Below are positions 15,897-23,799 of a stretch of DNA of 24,724 nucleotides, one piece after another. The notes under the pieces were generated by a model. It worked only from the letters and a program-made list of their open reading frames with translations. It made no database searches and was not told the DNA's origin. Every line of letters starts with the position of its first letter. The stretch's first letter is position 1. The translations under genes and the position numbers were made by a program. Source of the stretch: JBOFDK01 sp051656485 (GTDB lineage Bacteria > Bacillota > Clostridia > Lachnospirales > Cellulosilyticaceae); NCBI GenBank assembly GCA_051656485.1, contig JBOGBZ010000011.1, forward strand, positions 1 to 24,724, written 5' to 3'.

Positions 15897-16622
15897 ATGG
15901 GAAGATATATAAAAATAGCTTTATTTGTTGCAATAAGTTTTCTAGGTATAGGGCAAGTCAAAGCGGATGAACCGAGATTACTGCCTATATACTCTGTCTA
16001 CACCCAAGAAAAGAAAGTGGCACTTACTTTTGACTGTGCGTGGGGGGCCAGTGATATTCCAGAAATTCTAAGTATTCTCAAAGAAAATGAGGTTCCAGCT
16101 ACCTTTTTTATGGTAGGGGATTGGATACGTAAGTACCCAGAGGAAGTTAAAAGTATAGCGGCAGAGGGCCATGAATTAGGGAATCATTCAGATAAGCATC
16201 CACATGTCACAAAACTCGATAAGGAAGAGATCAAAAAGGATATTCGCCTTGCACATAACACCCTTAAAGAACTGACTGGTGTAGATGCGAAGTTATACCG
16301 CCCACCATATGGCGAATACAACAATACAGTCATTGAAGCAGCTAATGAATGTCAGTATTATACAATACAATGGGATGTGGATTCTTTAGATTGGAAAGAA
16401 TACGGGAAAGAACAACTTATCGATAAGGTACTCAAACATAAGAACTTAGGTTCAGGGTCCATCATTCTCATGCATAATGATACGAAGTACACCAAGCATG
16501 CACTAGATACGATCGTGAAGGGACTTAAACAAAAAGGGTATACGTTTGTGACGGTATCAGACCTTATCTTAAAAGAAGGCTATACCATCGACCATACAGG
16601 TAGACAATATCCAGAATCATAA
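15897..16622 (+). CDS. Polysaccharide deacetylase family protein (CE4, PdaB-like)
   Basis: This 241-residue protein has a hydrophobic N-terminal signal (about 5-22), so it is exported or membrane-anchored. The CE4 motifs are present. Motif 1 is TFDCAWG (44-50) in the variant form seen in sporulation PdaB proteins rather than TFDDG. Motif 2 is H97-S-D-K-H101 in GNHSDKHPH, motif 3 is RPPYGEY near 135, motif 4 is WDVDSLDW, and motif 5 is ILMHND. Family members remove N-acetyl groups from peptidoglycan or chitin-type sugars; PdaB itself is needed for late spore stability in B. subtilis. Cys47 and Ala48 replace the usual second Asp, so metal binding may differ. The start ATG 15897 follows AAGGAG. 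No sigma-E or sigma-G promoter was clear. Confidence 0.88.
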   Translation: MGRYIKIALFVAISFLGIGQVKADEPRLLPIYSVYTQEKKVALTFDCAWGASDIPEILSILKENEVPATFFMVGDWIRKYPEEVKSIAAEGHELGNHSDKHPHVTKLDKEEIKKDIRLAHNTLKELTGVDAKLYRPPYGEYNNTVIEAANECQYYTIQWDVDSLDWKEYGKEQLIDKVLKHKNLGSGSIILMHNDTKYTKHALDTIVKGLKQKGYTFVTVSDLILKEGYTIDHTGRQYPES

Positions 16623-16629
16623 ATACTAT

Positions 16630-16660
16630 AAAGCTACATTACAAGTGTAATGTAGCTTTT
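16630..16660 (+). terminator. Terminator after the deacetylase gene, probably bidirectional
   Basis: A perfect palindromic stem AAAGCTACATTACA / TGTAATGTAGCTTT with a tight AG centre and a T-run on both strands lies between the plus-strand deacetylase gene and the minus-strand Spo0E-like gene, so it can end both. Confidence 0.88.
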
Positions 16661-16692
16661 ATCATATCTATACGATATCGCACAGTATTATG

Positions 16693-16887
16693 TCAGTTAA
16701 GAGAGTAGTATATGCTTTTACAGGTATCTAACTGTTCTTTAAAAAGCGGAAGCATCAAAATATCGAGTTCGGAACTTAATGTTAAAATTTCAGTGTTTTG
16801 TAAGTCATAATCATTGTCTACAAGGGCGTCACTTAGTTGTCGTTTGAGTAAATAAATTTTAGTTGTACGCAGTGATGTGTCAATCAT
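16693..16887 (-). CDS. Spo0E-like aspartyl-phosphate phosphatase
   Basis: This is a small acidic protein of 64 residues. The Spo0E family signature is visible as LSSELDILMLPLF, following a helix of about 20 residues, which fits the two-helix hairpin of the family. Known Spo0E proteins dephosphorylate Spo0A~P and so delay sporulation. I chose ATG at 16887 (preceded by GTGAGG); an in-frame TTG one codon upstream (16890) is also possible. It lies downstream of nrdJ on the same strand, with about 88 bases between, and may be co-transcribed or have its own promoter. An imperfect palindrome around ACCAATTGGT (16957-16972) lies in this gap without a T-run. Confidence 0.8.
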   Translation of the reverse strand: MIDTSLRTTKIYLLKRQLSDALVDNDYDLQNTEILTLSSELDILMLPLFKEQLDTCKSIYYSLN

Positions 16888-16974
16888 CAAAGTCGCCTCA
16901 CTTTAAGAAAGCTACATGGGAGTCAACTCAAGATGCCTACTATATCATATGCAGAAGTTACCAATTGGTGACGT

Positions 16975-19866
16975 TTAACTACAACCAGTTGTAGTTCCAC
17001 ATTGGGTGCAAACTTTACACGTGCCATTTTTCACGAGCTTATTGCTTTTACATACAGAACATACTTCATAATCATAGGATGTAACCGCAGTTAAAGGAGA
17101 GGCTGGGACTAGGGGCGTAGCTGGCGTTGCACCCTCTGGCTTAACTTGACAGTAGGTATAGTCACCGAGTTCGATATCGATGATTTTACTGATGAGGTCG
17201 GAGATCGAATCAGCCATCTTGATATAAGGATGACCAGAAACAAAGCCACTAGGTTCAAATTTCTGACCGCGATACATACGAGAGATGTTTTGAGGTTCTA
17301 CACCATACTGGAGCATTTCTGAAACGGTGGTGGAAATGCTATCTAAAAGGCCTTTGACGAGAGAGCCTTGACGGCCGGCAGAGACATACAGTTCACCAAT
17401 CTTGCCATTCTCATAAAAAGAGACAGTAAGGTAAAGCTTCAAGCCACCAATTTCAGCTTCATGGACATGTGCATGGCGAATACCTATTGGTTTTTTGCGC
17501 GTAGGAATACAGTGTGTGGAGATTTCAGTGGCATAAGCTAGTAAGGCGTCATAAGAGAGCGTGTGTAAGTCTGCTGAAGCAGTGGTGTTAAGGGAGGTAT
17601 TCAGTGGTTGAGAAGTTTTGCAACCATCCCGGTATAGCGCGATGGCTTTTACACCGGACTGCCATGCTTTGTGATAAATATTTTGGACATCATCCGTAGT
17701 AGCATCCTGGGGGAGATTAACAGTTTTTGAGATAGCACCAGATACATGAGGTGTGAGAGCTGCCATCATCTTTACATGACCATTAGGGGAGATGTAACGC
17801 TTACCTGTACCGCAGGTATTAGCGGTATCAAAGATAGCGTAGTGACTTTCTTTAAGGTAAGGGGCACCTTCTAGTTTGCCATCAAGCAAGAACTGGGTGC
17901 GTGGATCTTTGCGAAGAACGTAAGAGACAATGCTATCTATCTCAGATGATGTGTAACCTAAGTTAGCTAAAGCGTCAGGAAGCAGGGGATTAATCAGTTC
18001 TAATACGCCACCACCCACTAATTTCTTATACACCACATGACTAAAGAAAGGTTCACAAGAAGTGGTGGCACAGTCCATCGCAAAGGCAATGGTACCCGTA
18101 GGTGCAAGTACAGACACTTGTGCATTTCTAAAGCCATAGGTTTCGCCATAGTGAAGAACGTCTTTCCAGACTTGAAGAAGAGCATCACTGAGCTCAGTAA
18201 AATCAAGAGTCTTAAGGAGACTATGGTTAATCGTCTCTGGTGCATAAGAAAGTGCTTCAAAGTTGTCAGAAAGAGCTTTGGCTGCACGTGCATGGTTACG
18301 TAGCACACGAAGCATTGCAGGCTTATTTAGGGCGAAGTAAGTGAAGGGTGAGAGTACCTTTGCCATGAGTGAAGAGGTGAAGTAAGAGTAGCCGGTCAGT
18401 AAGCTCATTAACGTTGCTGCGATAGTACGTGCTTCTTCACTATCATAAGGAAGGCCTAGAAGCATAAGGAGGGCACCTAAGTTTGTAAGGCCTAGACCTG
18501 TGGTACGGAAATGATAGGATTTACGAGCAATTTCAGATGTAGGGAATTGGCCTTGATGAATGGTTGATTCAAGAACGAGCTGGACCAGTTTGATGCAGTG
18601 AAGATAGCCCTCTAAATCAAAGGCTTTGGATGATACATCATAGAATTTTAAGATATTGATGCTTGCCAGGTTACATGCAGTATCATCTAAGAACATATAT
18701 TCTGAGCAGGGATTACTAGCATGGATGCGGTTATGGTCGAAAGTAGTGTCACCATCTTCGCCGAAGGGGCAGGTATGCCAGCTATTGATGGTGTCATCAA
18801 ACTGGATGCCAGGATCGCCACAGCGCCAAGCGGCAAAGGCGATATCTTGAAAGAGTTTTTCAGTAGGTAGGGTATAGGCCACGGCATCATCCATACGATT
18901 GATGAAATCAAAGGTAGCATCAGGATTGAAGATATCTTTCATAAAGGCGTCGGAGACGCGAATGGAGTTATTAGCATTTTGGCCAGATACCGTCTCATAG
19001 GCCTCACCATCAAAGTGGGTGTCGTAGCCCATCTTGCCAAGTGCCACTACCTTATCTTCTTCATGGGCTTTCCACTGGATAAAAGCAGGTGCTTCAGGGT
19101 GATTGATGTCTAGGACATTCATCTTAGCGGCACGTCTTGTGGTACCGCCAGATTTGATGGCACCAGCGTTGCGGTCAAAGACCTTTAGAAAGCTCATGAG
19201 CCCTGAAGACTTGCCGCCACCAGAAAGGGGCTCGCCTTCGCCACGAATACTAGACCAGTTGGTACCTACACCAGAGCCGTATTTGAAAAGCCTGGTCTCA
19301 GTGGTGAGGAGGTCCGTAAGGGAATGGTCGCCTAGCAAGGTATCAGTCACGCTTACGATAAAGCAAGCAGAGCCTTGGGTACGGGTATAAGCATCAGGAG
19401 AGGGGACTACTTCTTGCTTTTCTTCATCAAAGTAGAAGTGACCTTGGGGAGAGCCAGTGAGGCCATAGGCTAGGTGAAGGCCTGTATTGAACCATTGAGG
19501 GCTATTGGGGGCCCACATCTGAGCAAGCATCATATAAGCTAGCTCGTTGTAAACGGTGGATTCTACATCAGGGGTAATGAGCTTTTCATCAAGGAGAGCC
19601 TTTACCCAGAAAGTAACCATACGATGAACAACTTGGCGAAAAGACGTCTCATGTTTTTTTCTAAAGTATTTCGTAGCGATGATATCACAAGCAGTCTGAG
19701 AAAAATGGGTAGGAAACGCTAGGTCTTTCATATGTACAAGAACTTGTCCAGTTTGGTGATCCTTGAGGATCGTATCTACTGTATGCCATTGGAATAAGTC
19801 GTAGACAGACTGGTGGGGTGTAAGAGAGTGGGTAAAATAAGGGGTGATAAGATCATTGAGTACCAT
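16975..19866 (-). CDS. nrdJ: Adenosylcobalamin-dependent (class II) ribonucleotide reductase
   Basis: This 963-residue cytoplasmic enzyme reduces ribonucleotides to deoxyribonucleotides using B12 and not oxygen. Active-site motifs are SACFI with Cys168 (first redox Cys), NPCSE with Asn385, Cys387 (thiyl radical) and Glu389, then Cys398 in TACNL (second redox Cys). The GSGVGTNWSSIRG and GGTTRRAAKM segments and APTGTI are typical of the large NrdJ group. The C-terminus has a Cys-rich zinc-ribbon-like tail (CSVC...CKVCTQCG...GC) proposed in the family for thioredoxin-linked reduction. The start ATG 19866 follows AGGAGG (in revcomp). The gene looks more GC-rich and uses different codons from the sugar operon; I have not measured this. 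A corrinoid adenosyltransferase gene lies 2.4 kb beyond its 5' end. Confidence 0.95.
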   Translation of the reverse strand: MVLNDLITPYFTHSLTPHQSVYDLFQWHTVDTILKDHQTGQVLVHMKDLAFPTHFSQTACDIIATKYFRKKHETSFRQVVHRMVTFWVKALLDEKLITPDVESTVYNELAYMMLAQMWAPNSPQWFNTGLHLAYGLTGSPQGHFYFDEEKQEVVPSPDAYTRTQGSACFIVSVTDTLLGDHSLTDLLTTETRLFKYGSGVGTNWSSIRGEGEPLSGGGKSSGLMSFLKVFDRNAGAIKSGGTTRRAAKMNVLDINHPEAPAFIQWKAHEEDKVVALGKMGYDTHFDGEAYETVSGQNANNSIRVSDAFMKDIFNPDATFDFINRMDDAVAYTLPTEKLFQDIAFAAWRCGDPGIQFDDTINSWHTCPFGEDGDTTFDHNRIHASNPCSEYMFLDDTACNLASINILKFYDVSSKAFDLEGYLHCIKLVQLVLESTIHQGQFPTSEIARKSYHFRTTGLGLTNLGALLMLLGLPYDSEEARTIAATLMSLLTGYSYFTSSLMAKVLSPFTYFALNKPAMLRVLRNHARAAKALSDNFEALSYAPETINHSLLKTLDFTELSDALLQVWKDVLHYGETYGFRNAQVSVLAPTGTIAFAMDCATTSCEPFFSHVVYKKLVGGGVLELINPLLPDALANLGYTSSEIDSIVSYVLRKDPRTQFLLDGKLEGAPYLKESHYAIFDTANTCGTGKRYISPNGHVKMMAALTPHVSGAISKTVNLPQDATTDDVQNIYHKAWQSGVKAIALYRDGCKTSQPLNTSLNTTASADLHTLSYDALLAYATEISTHCIPTRKKPIGIRHAHVHEAEIGGLKLYLTVSFYENGKIGELYVSAGRQGSLVKGLLDSISTTVSEMLQYGVEPQNISRMYRGQKFEPSGFVSGHPYIKMADSISDLISKIIDIELGDYTYCQVKPEGATPATPLVPASPLTAVTSYDYEVCSVCKSNKLVKNGTCKVCTQCGTTTGCS

Positions 19867-19950
19867 AAAAAACCTCCTATAAGATCAGAAAAGAATGATT
19901 ATTATATAGTATTTAAAATAGCATAAAGAAATTTAAAAATCAATAGGTAT

Positions 19951-19966
19951 ATACAATATATAGTAT
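19951..19966. promoter_or_regulatory. Candidate NrdR box upstream of nrdJ
   Basis: The 16-base near-palindrome ATACAATATATAGTAT resembles the NrdR consensus (ACACWATATATWGTGT), differing in one base on each arm. It lies 85 bases upstream of the nrdJ start. A weaker AT-rich element (ACATATATACGT, from 19985) is centred 31 bases away, which is near the known spacing of paired NrdR boxes, but its match is poor. A TATAAT on the minus strand (19906-19901) could be the -10 of nrdJ. No cobalamin riboswitch was seen. Confidence 0.45.
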
Positions 19967-20082
19967 ATGTATGTGGAGAAAGTGACATATATACGTAGTA
20001 GTCTAACATTACCAATGATTTGAATACATAAAAAATAAGCAGCTACAAAAAATAAAAGAAAACACTACATAAGGAGGCACAT

Positions 20083-20715
20083 ATGATTACACTTGCACTT
20101 ACCAATGTACTAGACAGTAGCAGACAAGCCTTACAATTCATCTACCAGACGACCCAAACAAAGGGGCTAAAAGTTCATTGTATTTCTCCTGAAAATAATA
20201 TTTTGTATATGCATAATAAACGTTTGCCGCTTAGACACTATATACAGGAACTTGAGAAAGAAAACGCCTGTGATTTACTTATCGTAGACTTATCCAAAGA
20301 AGCGATGAGAAAGCAATTGTATGAACACCTTAAGTTTCATGTGGTCATTTTATTTGAAGCTTATGAAAAGAAAAATAAAGTCAAGCGTGTCCACGTCACC
20401 CAGCAAGTGCTTAGTCATATGCACACCAATTACTATATTCTCCCAGATAAGTATCGTCATTCAGATAAAACTGTCATTACCTACGGCTGGAGTAAAGATG
20501 CCCATATCTCTGCCACAAGCGCACAAAAAACAGCGGATGGATATATGGAAATGCAATGTTGCATTGGTCAAAGTATAGCGACTATAGATGGTCAGACTAT
20601 ACCGCTGAAAGAATTTGGTGTAGCATCCTCTCTCGATAGTATAGACGGGGTATTAGCTGGTGTAGCGGCATTGGTGCTCTATGGCATCGATTTAGGACAA
20701 TACAATAAAAATTAA
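20083..20715 (+). CDS. Mur-ligase-like protein fragment without P-loop, function unknown
   Basis: This is a 210-residue soluble protein. The segment VITYGWSKDAHISATSA (131-147) followed by a GQSIATIDGQTIPL stretch (162-174) and DSIDGVLAGVAALVLYGID (185-203) resembles the end of the central domain of Mur ligases (MurC/MurE). There a 'TYG...AD..A' strand is followed by a 'G..N..NALAA.A....G' helix. The P-loop (GTNGKT) that these enzymes need at the N-terminus is absent: the start reads MITLALTNVLDSSRQALQF. The C-terminal glutamate-ligase domain is also absent. It is therefore unlikely to be an active ligase, and might bind a related ligand or be a structural relic. ATG 20083 follows AAGGAGG. 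It is divergent from nrdJ, and 217 bases lie between the two starts. Confidence 0.6.
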   Translation: MITLALTNVLDSSRQALQFIYQTTQTKGLKVHCISPENNILYMHNKRLPLRHYIQELEKENACDLLIVDLSKEAMRKQLYEHLKFHVVILFEAYEKKNKVKRVHVTQQVLSHMHTNYYILPDKYRHSDKTVITYGWSKDAHISATSAQKTADGYMEMQCCIGQSIATIDGQTIPLKEFGVASSLDSIDGVLAGVAALVLYGIDLGQYNKN

Positions 20716-20730
20716 AGATTAAGCATAAAA

Positions 20731-20758
20731 TTGTACAAGGGTTAATATATTTTATAGT
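20731..20758 (+). promoter_or_regulatory. Candidate promoter before the SSB-like gene
   Basis: TTGTAC (20731-20736) and TATAGT (20753-20758) have a 16-base spacer. One to two bases differ from consensus in each box, so this is a moderate match. Confidence 0.45.
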
Positions 20759-20809
20759 GACAGATGAAAGCTGTTAAAGAACAAAAAGAGGATAAGGGAG
20801 AGGTGTAAG

Positions 20810-21493
20810 ATGACAGAGCACATATTAGAAAATAATGAAGTACTCATTATAGGAAGAGTGGTAAGTGAACTTGTTTTTAGCCATAAAGTTTATGGAGAAG
20901 GCTTTTATAGTTTTAATTTAGAGGTACCAAGACTGAGTGATTCAGCAGATATTTTACCTGTAACAGTATCAGAAAGATTATTGCCTAGTTTAGGAAATAT
21001 CGAAGGAAAAATATTTGATATTTCAGGGCAATTTAGATCATATAATCAGTATGAAGATGGCAAGAATCGTCTTATACTCACCATCTTTGCTTTAGAAATT
21101 ACAGAAGTGAGCGAGCAAGAACTCTTAAAAAATAAAAACACCATTTATCTTGATGGATTCGTATGTAAAGACCCTGTGTATCGTACCACTCCTTTTGGAA
21201 GAGAAATTACAGATCTACTTTTAGCAGTGAATCGTTCCTATCATAAGTCAGATTACATACCATGTATTACTTGGGGAAGAAATGCAAGGTATGCTCAAGG
21301 ACTTAAAACAGGCGCTCATATTCAAGTATGGGGTCGCATACAGAGTAGAGAATACCAAAAGAAATTAGAGAGTGGCGATGTTATTAGCAAAGTGGCTTAT
21401 GAAGTCTCTATTTCTAAAATGGAAATCGTAGAAGAGCAAAAATTAGAAGAAGGTATGGAACTTACAGAACTAGAAGTTGTAGAAGAGATTTAA
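20810..21493 (+). CDS. Tandem OB-fold protein, single-stranded-DNA-binding (SSB/PriB)-like
   Basis: This 227-residue protein appears to hold two OB-fold domains of the SSB superfamily. The first spans about 8-102 (EVLIIGRVVSELVF..., GKIFDISGQFRSYNQY). The second spans about 112-212 (NTIYLDGFVCKDPVYRTTPFGREITDLLLAVNRS..., YIPCITWGRNARYAQGL, GAHIQVWGRIQSREYQKK), whose pattern is the clearest SSB match. An acidic C-terminus (EEGMELTELEVVEEI) follows, but not the usual SSB tip DDDIPF. Normal SSB has one OB-fold and is essential; this is probably an accessory paralogue, and its partner or DNA target is unknown. ATG 20810 follows GGGAGAGGTG. A strong terminator follows, so it is likely a single-gene unit. 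Confidence 0.75.
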   Translation: MTEHILENNEVLIIGRVVSELVFSHKVYGEGFYSFNLEVPRLSDSADILPVTVSERLLPSLGNIEGKIFDISGQFRSYNQYEDGKNRLILTIFALEITEVSEQELLKNKNTIYLDGFVCKDPVYRTTPFGREITDLLLAVNRSYHKSDYIPCITWGRNARYAQGLKTGAHIQVWGRIQSREYQKKLESGDVISKVAYEVSISKMEIVEEQKLEEGMELTELEVVEEI

Positions 21494-21494
21494 G

Positions 21495-21536
21495 AAAATA
21501 GGCTAATTAAAAGCATGCTTTTAATTAGCCTATTTT
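21495..21536. terminator. 42-base perfect palindrome, bidirectional terminator-like
   Basis: AAAATAGGCTAATTAAAAGCA (21495-21515, arm of 21 bases) is followed directly by its exact reverse complement (21516-21536). A-run and T-run ends on both sides make it able to stop transcription in either direction. Placed one base after the SSB-like gene's stop region, it ends that gene. The perfect symmetry with no spacer is unusual. Confidence 0.85.
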
Positions 21537-21581
21537 AAATTCACGGATTTTAGTATATAATTCTATCTAAAGGAGGCTTCT

Positions 21582-22253
21582 ATGTATTATGTGATTCGAC
21601 AAAATCGTAAGACAATAGCCATAAGTATTGACGATGCATTAAAAGTATGTGTCAAAGCACCTTGGTCTGTATCCGATACAGAGATAGAAATGCTTCTACA
21701 GAAGAAGAAAGAATGGCTAGAAAAAGCCACGCAGCATAAGATGGCACATAGGCAGAAGTGCGATTGGCTCGCACAGGGGGAGATTCCGCATCTAGGAACT
21801 TTGAAAAAAATTAGTGTTAAAGAGAGTAAAAATCACAAAAGTTGTATAAAACTAATAGATGAATGCTTTTATATTGAAGTGCCGAATGTACATGACGTAG
21901 TAGGCATCAAGCAACTGATGGCGCATTATAGAAAAGAAGAAGCCAGTAAGCTTTTTACAGAACTAACGAACACCTACTGTGGTTTATTAGGTTGCAAGTA
22001 CAATAAGATTACCATACGAAAGCAAAAGACAAGGTGGGGAAGCTGCTCGAGTAAGGGAAATATAGCCTATAATGTAAAGCTTTTAGGCGCACCACTATCG
22101 GTTATTGAATATGTGATTTTGCATGAAGTAACACACCTGAAACATTTTAACCATAGTCAGTGCTTCTGGGATGAAGTAGAGAGGTATATGCAAGATTACA
22201 AGAAACGTCAGCAGTATTTAAAAGAAAACCATTGTATGTTCAATGTTGAGTAA
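21582..22253 (+). CDS. YgjP-type metal-dependent hydrolase (M48-like, DUF45)
   Basis: This 223-residue protein has the zinc motif HEVTHLKHFNHS, with H181, E182 and H185 and a third ligand at H191. It is preceded by the family's KTRWGSCSSKGNIAYN box (149-164) and a conserved 'VIEYVILHE' helix. The first 100 residues are less conserved, as in other YgjP members, and include the usual WLxKA helix near 45. Members are thought to be metal-dependent hydrolases; a substrate is not established to my knowledge. ATG 21582 follows AAAGGAGG. A TATAAT at 21556-21561 could be a -10 box, but the -35 is unclear. The gene for the corrinoid adenosyltransferase begins 13 bases after the stop. Confidence 0.88.
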   Translation: MYYVIRQNRKTIAISIDDALKVCVKAPWSVSDTEIEMLLQKKKEWLEKATQHKMAHRQKCDWLAQGEIPHLGTLKKISVKESKNHKSCIKLIDECFYIEVPNVHDVVGIKQLMAHYRKEEASKLFTELTNTYCGLLGCKYNKITIRKQKTRWGSCSSKGNIAYNVKLLGAPLSVIEYVILHEVTHLKHFNHSQCFWDEVERYMQDYKKRQQYLKENHCMFNVE

Positions 22254-22266
22254 ATGAGGTGAATAA

Positions 22267-22797
22267 ATGAAGCAAGGATTAACTCAAGTATACTGTGGAA
22301 ATGGAAAAGGTAAGACAACAGCTGCCATAGGATTGGGGATACGTGCATTAGGAAACAATATGAAGGTTATTATGATTCAGTTTTTAAAGCATGGACATAC
22401 GGGAGAGTGTAAGACGCTGAAAACATTAGAGCCTGCGTTTAAGGTATTTCACTTTGAAAAAGAGAGAGGATTTACTTGGGCGCTTAATGAAGAAGAGAAA
22501 AGTGAATTAAAGCAAGAAATTAATATGGCTGTGAAGTTTGCAAAGAAAGTAATGGATACAGGGGAATGTGATGTACTCATACTGGATGAGATTTTGGCAG
22601 CAGTGGAGACAGAGTTTGTATGCTTACAAAGTTTAGAAGAGCTCCTACAAGCGAAACCAGAGGCCATGGAATTAGTCTTAACGGGGCGTGTATTACCACC
22701 AAGCATTGAGTCGGATGTGGATTATATCAGTTATATTGAGGCAGTGAAGCATCCTATGGAAAAAGGCATTGAAGCAAGAGCAGGTATCGAATATTAA
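22267..22797 (+). CDS. cobO: Cob(I)alamin/cob(I)yrinate adenosyltransferase
   Basis: This 176-residue enzyme of the CobA/CobO/BtuR family attaches the adenosyl group from ATP to reduced corrinoids, giving adenosylcobalamin. The N-terminal P-loop GNGKGKTT (11-18), which binds ATP in the unusual reverse sense of this family, and the Walker-B-like DVLILDEILAA (about 99-109) are present. The end has the usual pattern TGRVLPPSIESDVDYISYIEAVKHPM, in part. The length fits (170-200). The product is the cofactor of the class II reductase encoded nearby. It lies 13 bases after the YgjP-like gene and 19 bases before the membrane protein gene, so these three form one operon. Confidence 0.94.
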   Translation: MKQGLTQVYCGNGKGKTTAAIGLGIRALGNNMKVIMIQFLKHGHTGECKTLKTLEPAFKVFHFEKERGFTWALNEEEKSELKQEINMAVKFAKKVMDTGECDVLILDEILAAVETEFVCLQSLEELLQAKPEAMELVLTGRVLPPSIESDVDYISYIEAVKHPMEKGIEARAGIEY

Positions 22798-22816
22798 ATT
22801 AAGGGGGACACAAAAG

Positions 22817-23767
22817 ATGAATAAAGAGTTTTGGAAAAGTTTATTAGCAGTAGTAGGCGGGTACGTTCTTTTTACCTGGTTAATTACCGATAACTGGGGG
22901 ACATATAAATATATGCCACTCCTCGTTTTGATAGGCTCCTTAGGTATTTTCTTCTTTATAGGAAGCCTATTACATAAGAAGATGAACTTAGTAGGTACGG
23001 CCATAGGAATCTTTTTACCACATATCATTGGTGATATCATTTATATAGTAGGTATTAATCAACAAAGCGAAGCGTGTATCAAGCTTTTCAGACAGATTGT
23101 ACCACATGTATATATGAGCCGATCATTCCTAGATTTCGCGCAATTACAACCAAGCACAAAGATAATTATCATGACACTTATTATCATCCCATTAAGCATT
23201 GGTGCAGTGGTACTAGGGAGCAAAGGCCGTGAAGCTGTGCGTACAAGTGGTAAATGGTTCTTTAATAATACACTAGTATGGGCAACACACTTCTTCATGT
23301 TCCTTGTCCTTACAAACTTAGCAACTAAAAATCCAAAGATTTTCTCAGATCAACAAGCGATGATGGTATTTGCTATTTTAGCGACTCTGGTTATTTTTAT
23401 CGGATACTTCTTTACAGGACGCGCTTGTCACACGATTAAAAATGTTGTTGGACAAGTAACTTCTATGATTTCAGTTACACTCACAGGACTTGTTTTATAT
23501 GTAGGGATGCTATTTGTAATGGTAGATGCAGGGATTTTTGAAAGATATATCTTGCCAGTAGCGACTTCTTTCATAGGTATCATGTGTAAGGAACTTGCTA
23601 TCATGACAGGAGCAACAGCAAAATTAATCAGTCAGTATGGCTTCTTAGCGACAGGTATCATGCTTATTGTACCAGTAGTGCTTTTATGTGTAGGTAAGTT
23701 CGTATCACAAAGTGAAGCGAAACTCAGTACAGAAGACGTAGAAGCAAGTAGCCAAGAAGCAATATAA
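22817..23767 (+). CDS. Polytopic membrane protein of unknown function
   Basis: This protein has 316 residues from ATG 22817, with an AAGGGGG ribosome site about 9 bases before it; an earlier in-frame start at 22769 would overlap cobO and is less likely. About nine hydrophobic segments are visible, near 9-25, 37-57, 64-88, 115-137, 153-175, 190-210, 218-240, 250-268 and 280-302. A 'GDIIYIVGINQQSEACIKLF' loop lies after the third. I do not recognise a family motif. It is the last gene of the YgjP-cobO operon, and a corrinoid-related or transport role is possible only by position. The C-terminal tail is acidic and hydrophilic (STEDVEASSQ). Confidence 0.8.
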   Translation: MNKEFWKSLLAVVGGYVLFTWLITDNWGTYKYMPLLVLIGSLGIFFFIGSLLHKKMNLVGTAIGIFLPHIIGDIIYIVGINQQSEACIKLFRQIVPHVYMSRSFLDFAQLQPSTKIIIMTLIIIPLSIGAVVLGSKGREAVRTSGKWFFNNTLVWATHFFMFLVLTNLATKNPKIFSDQQAMMVFAILATLVIFIGYFFTGRACHTIKNVVGQVTSMISVTLTGLVLYVGMLFVMVDAGIFERYILPVATSFIGIMCKELAIMTGATAKLISQYGFLATGIMLIVPVVLLCVGKFVSQSEAKLSTEDVEASSQEAI

Positions 23768-23796
23768 AAAGACGAGGCATGATGCCTCGTCTTTTT
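23766..23796. terminator. Bidirectional terminator between converging operons
   Basis: AAAAAGACGAGGCAT (23766-23780) pairs with ATGCCTCGTCTTTTT (23782-23796), with A- and T-runs on both ends. It can stop the plus-strand membrane-protein gene and the minus-strand dapB gene, whose stop codon is just 3 bases away. Confidence 0.92.
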
Positions 23797-23799
23797 ATA

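Noticed and set aside
16957..16972. Near-palindrome GTTACCAATTGGTGAC just after the nrdJ stop.
   Set aside because: It lacks a T-run on either strand and is too short to call a terminator or operator with confidence.
17952..19390. Open frames on the plus strand opposite nrdJ (18037-18303, 18656-18850, 19103-19390).
   Set aside because: They are antisense to a well-supported gene, lack ribosome sites and have no recognisable domains.
19867..20082. Possible B12 riboswitch before nrdJ.
   Set aside because: The 217 bases are AT-rich and show no B12-box-like GC-rich conserved core; only the NrdR-like box is visible.
22769..22816. Upstream ATG giving the membrane protein 16 more residues.
   Set aside because: It overlaps the end of cobO, the added residues are polar, and ATG 22817 has a G-rich ribosome site ahead of it.
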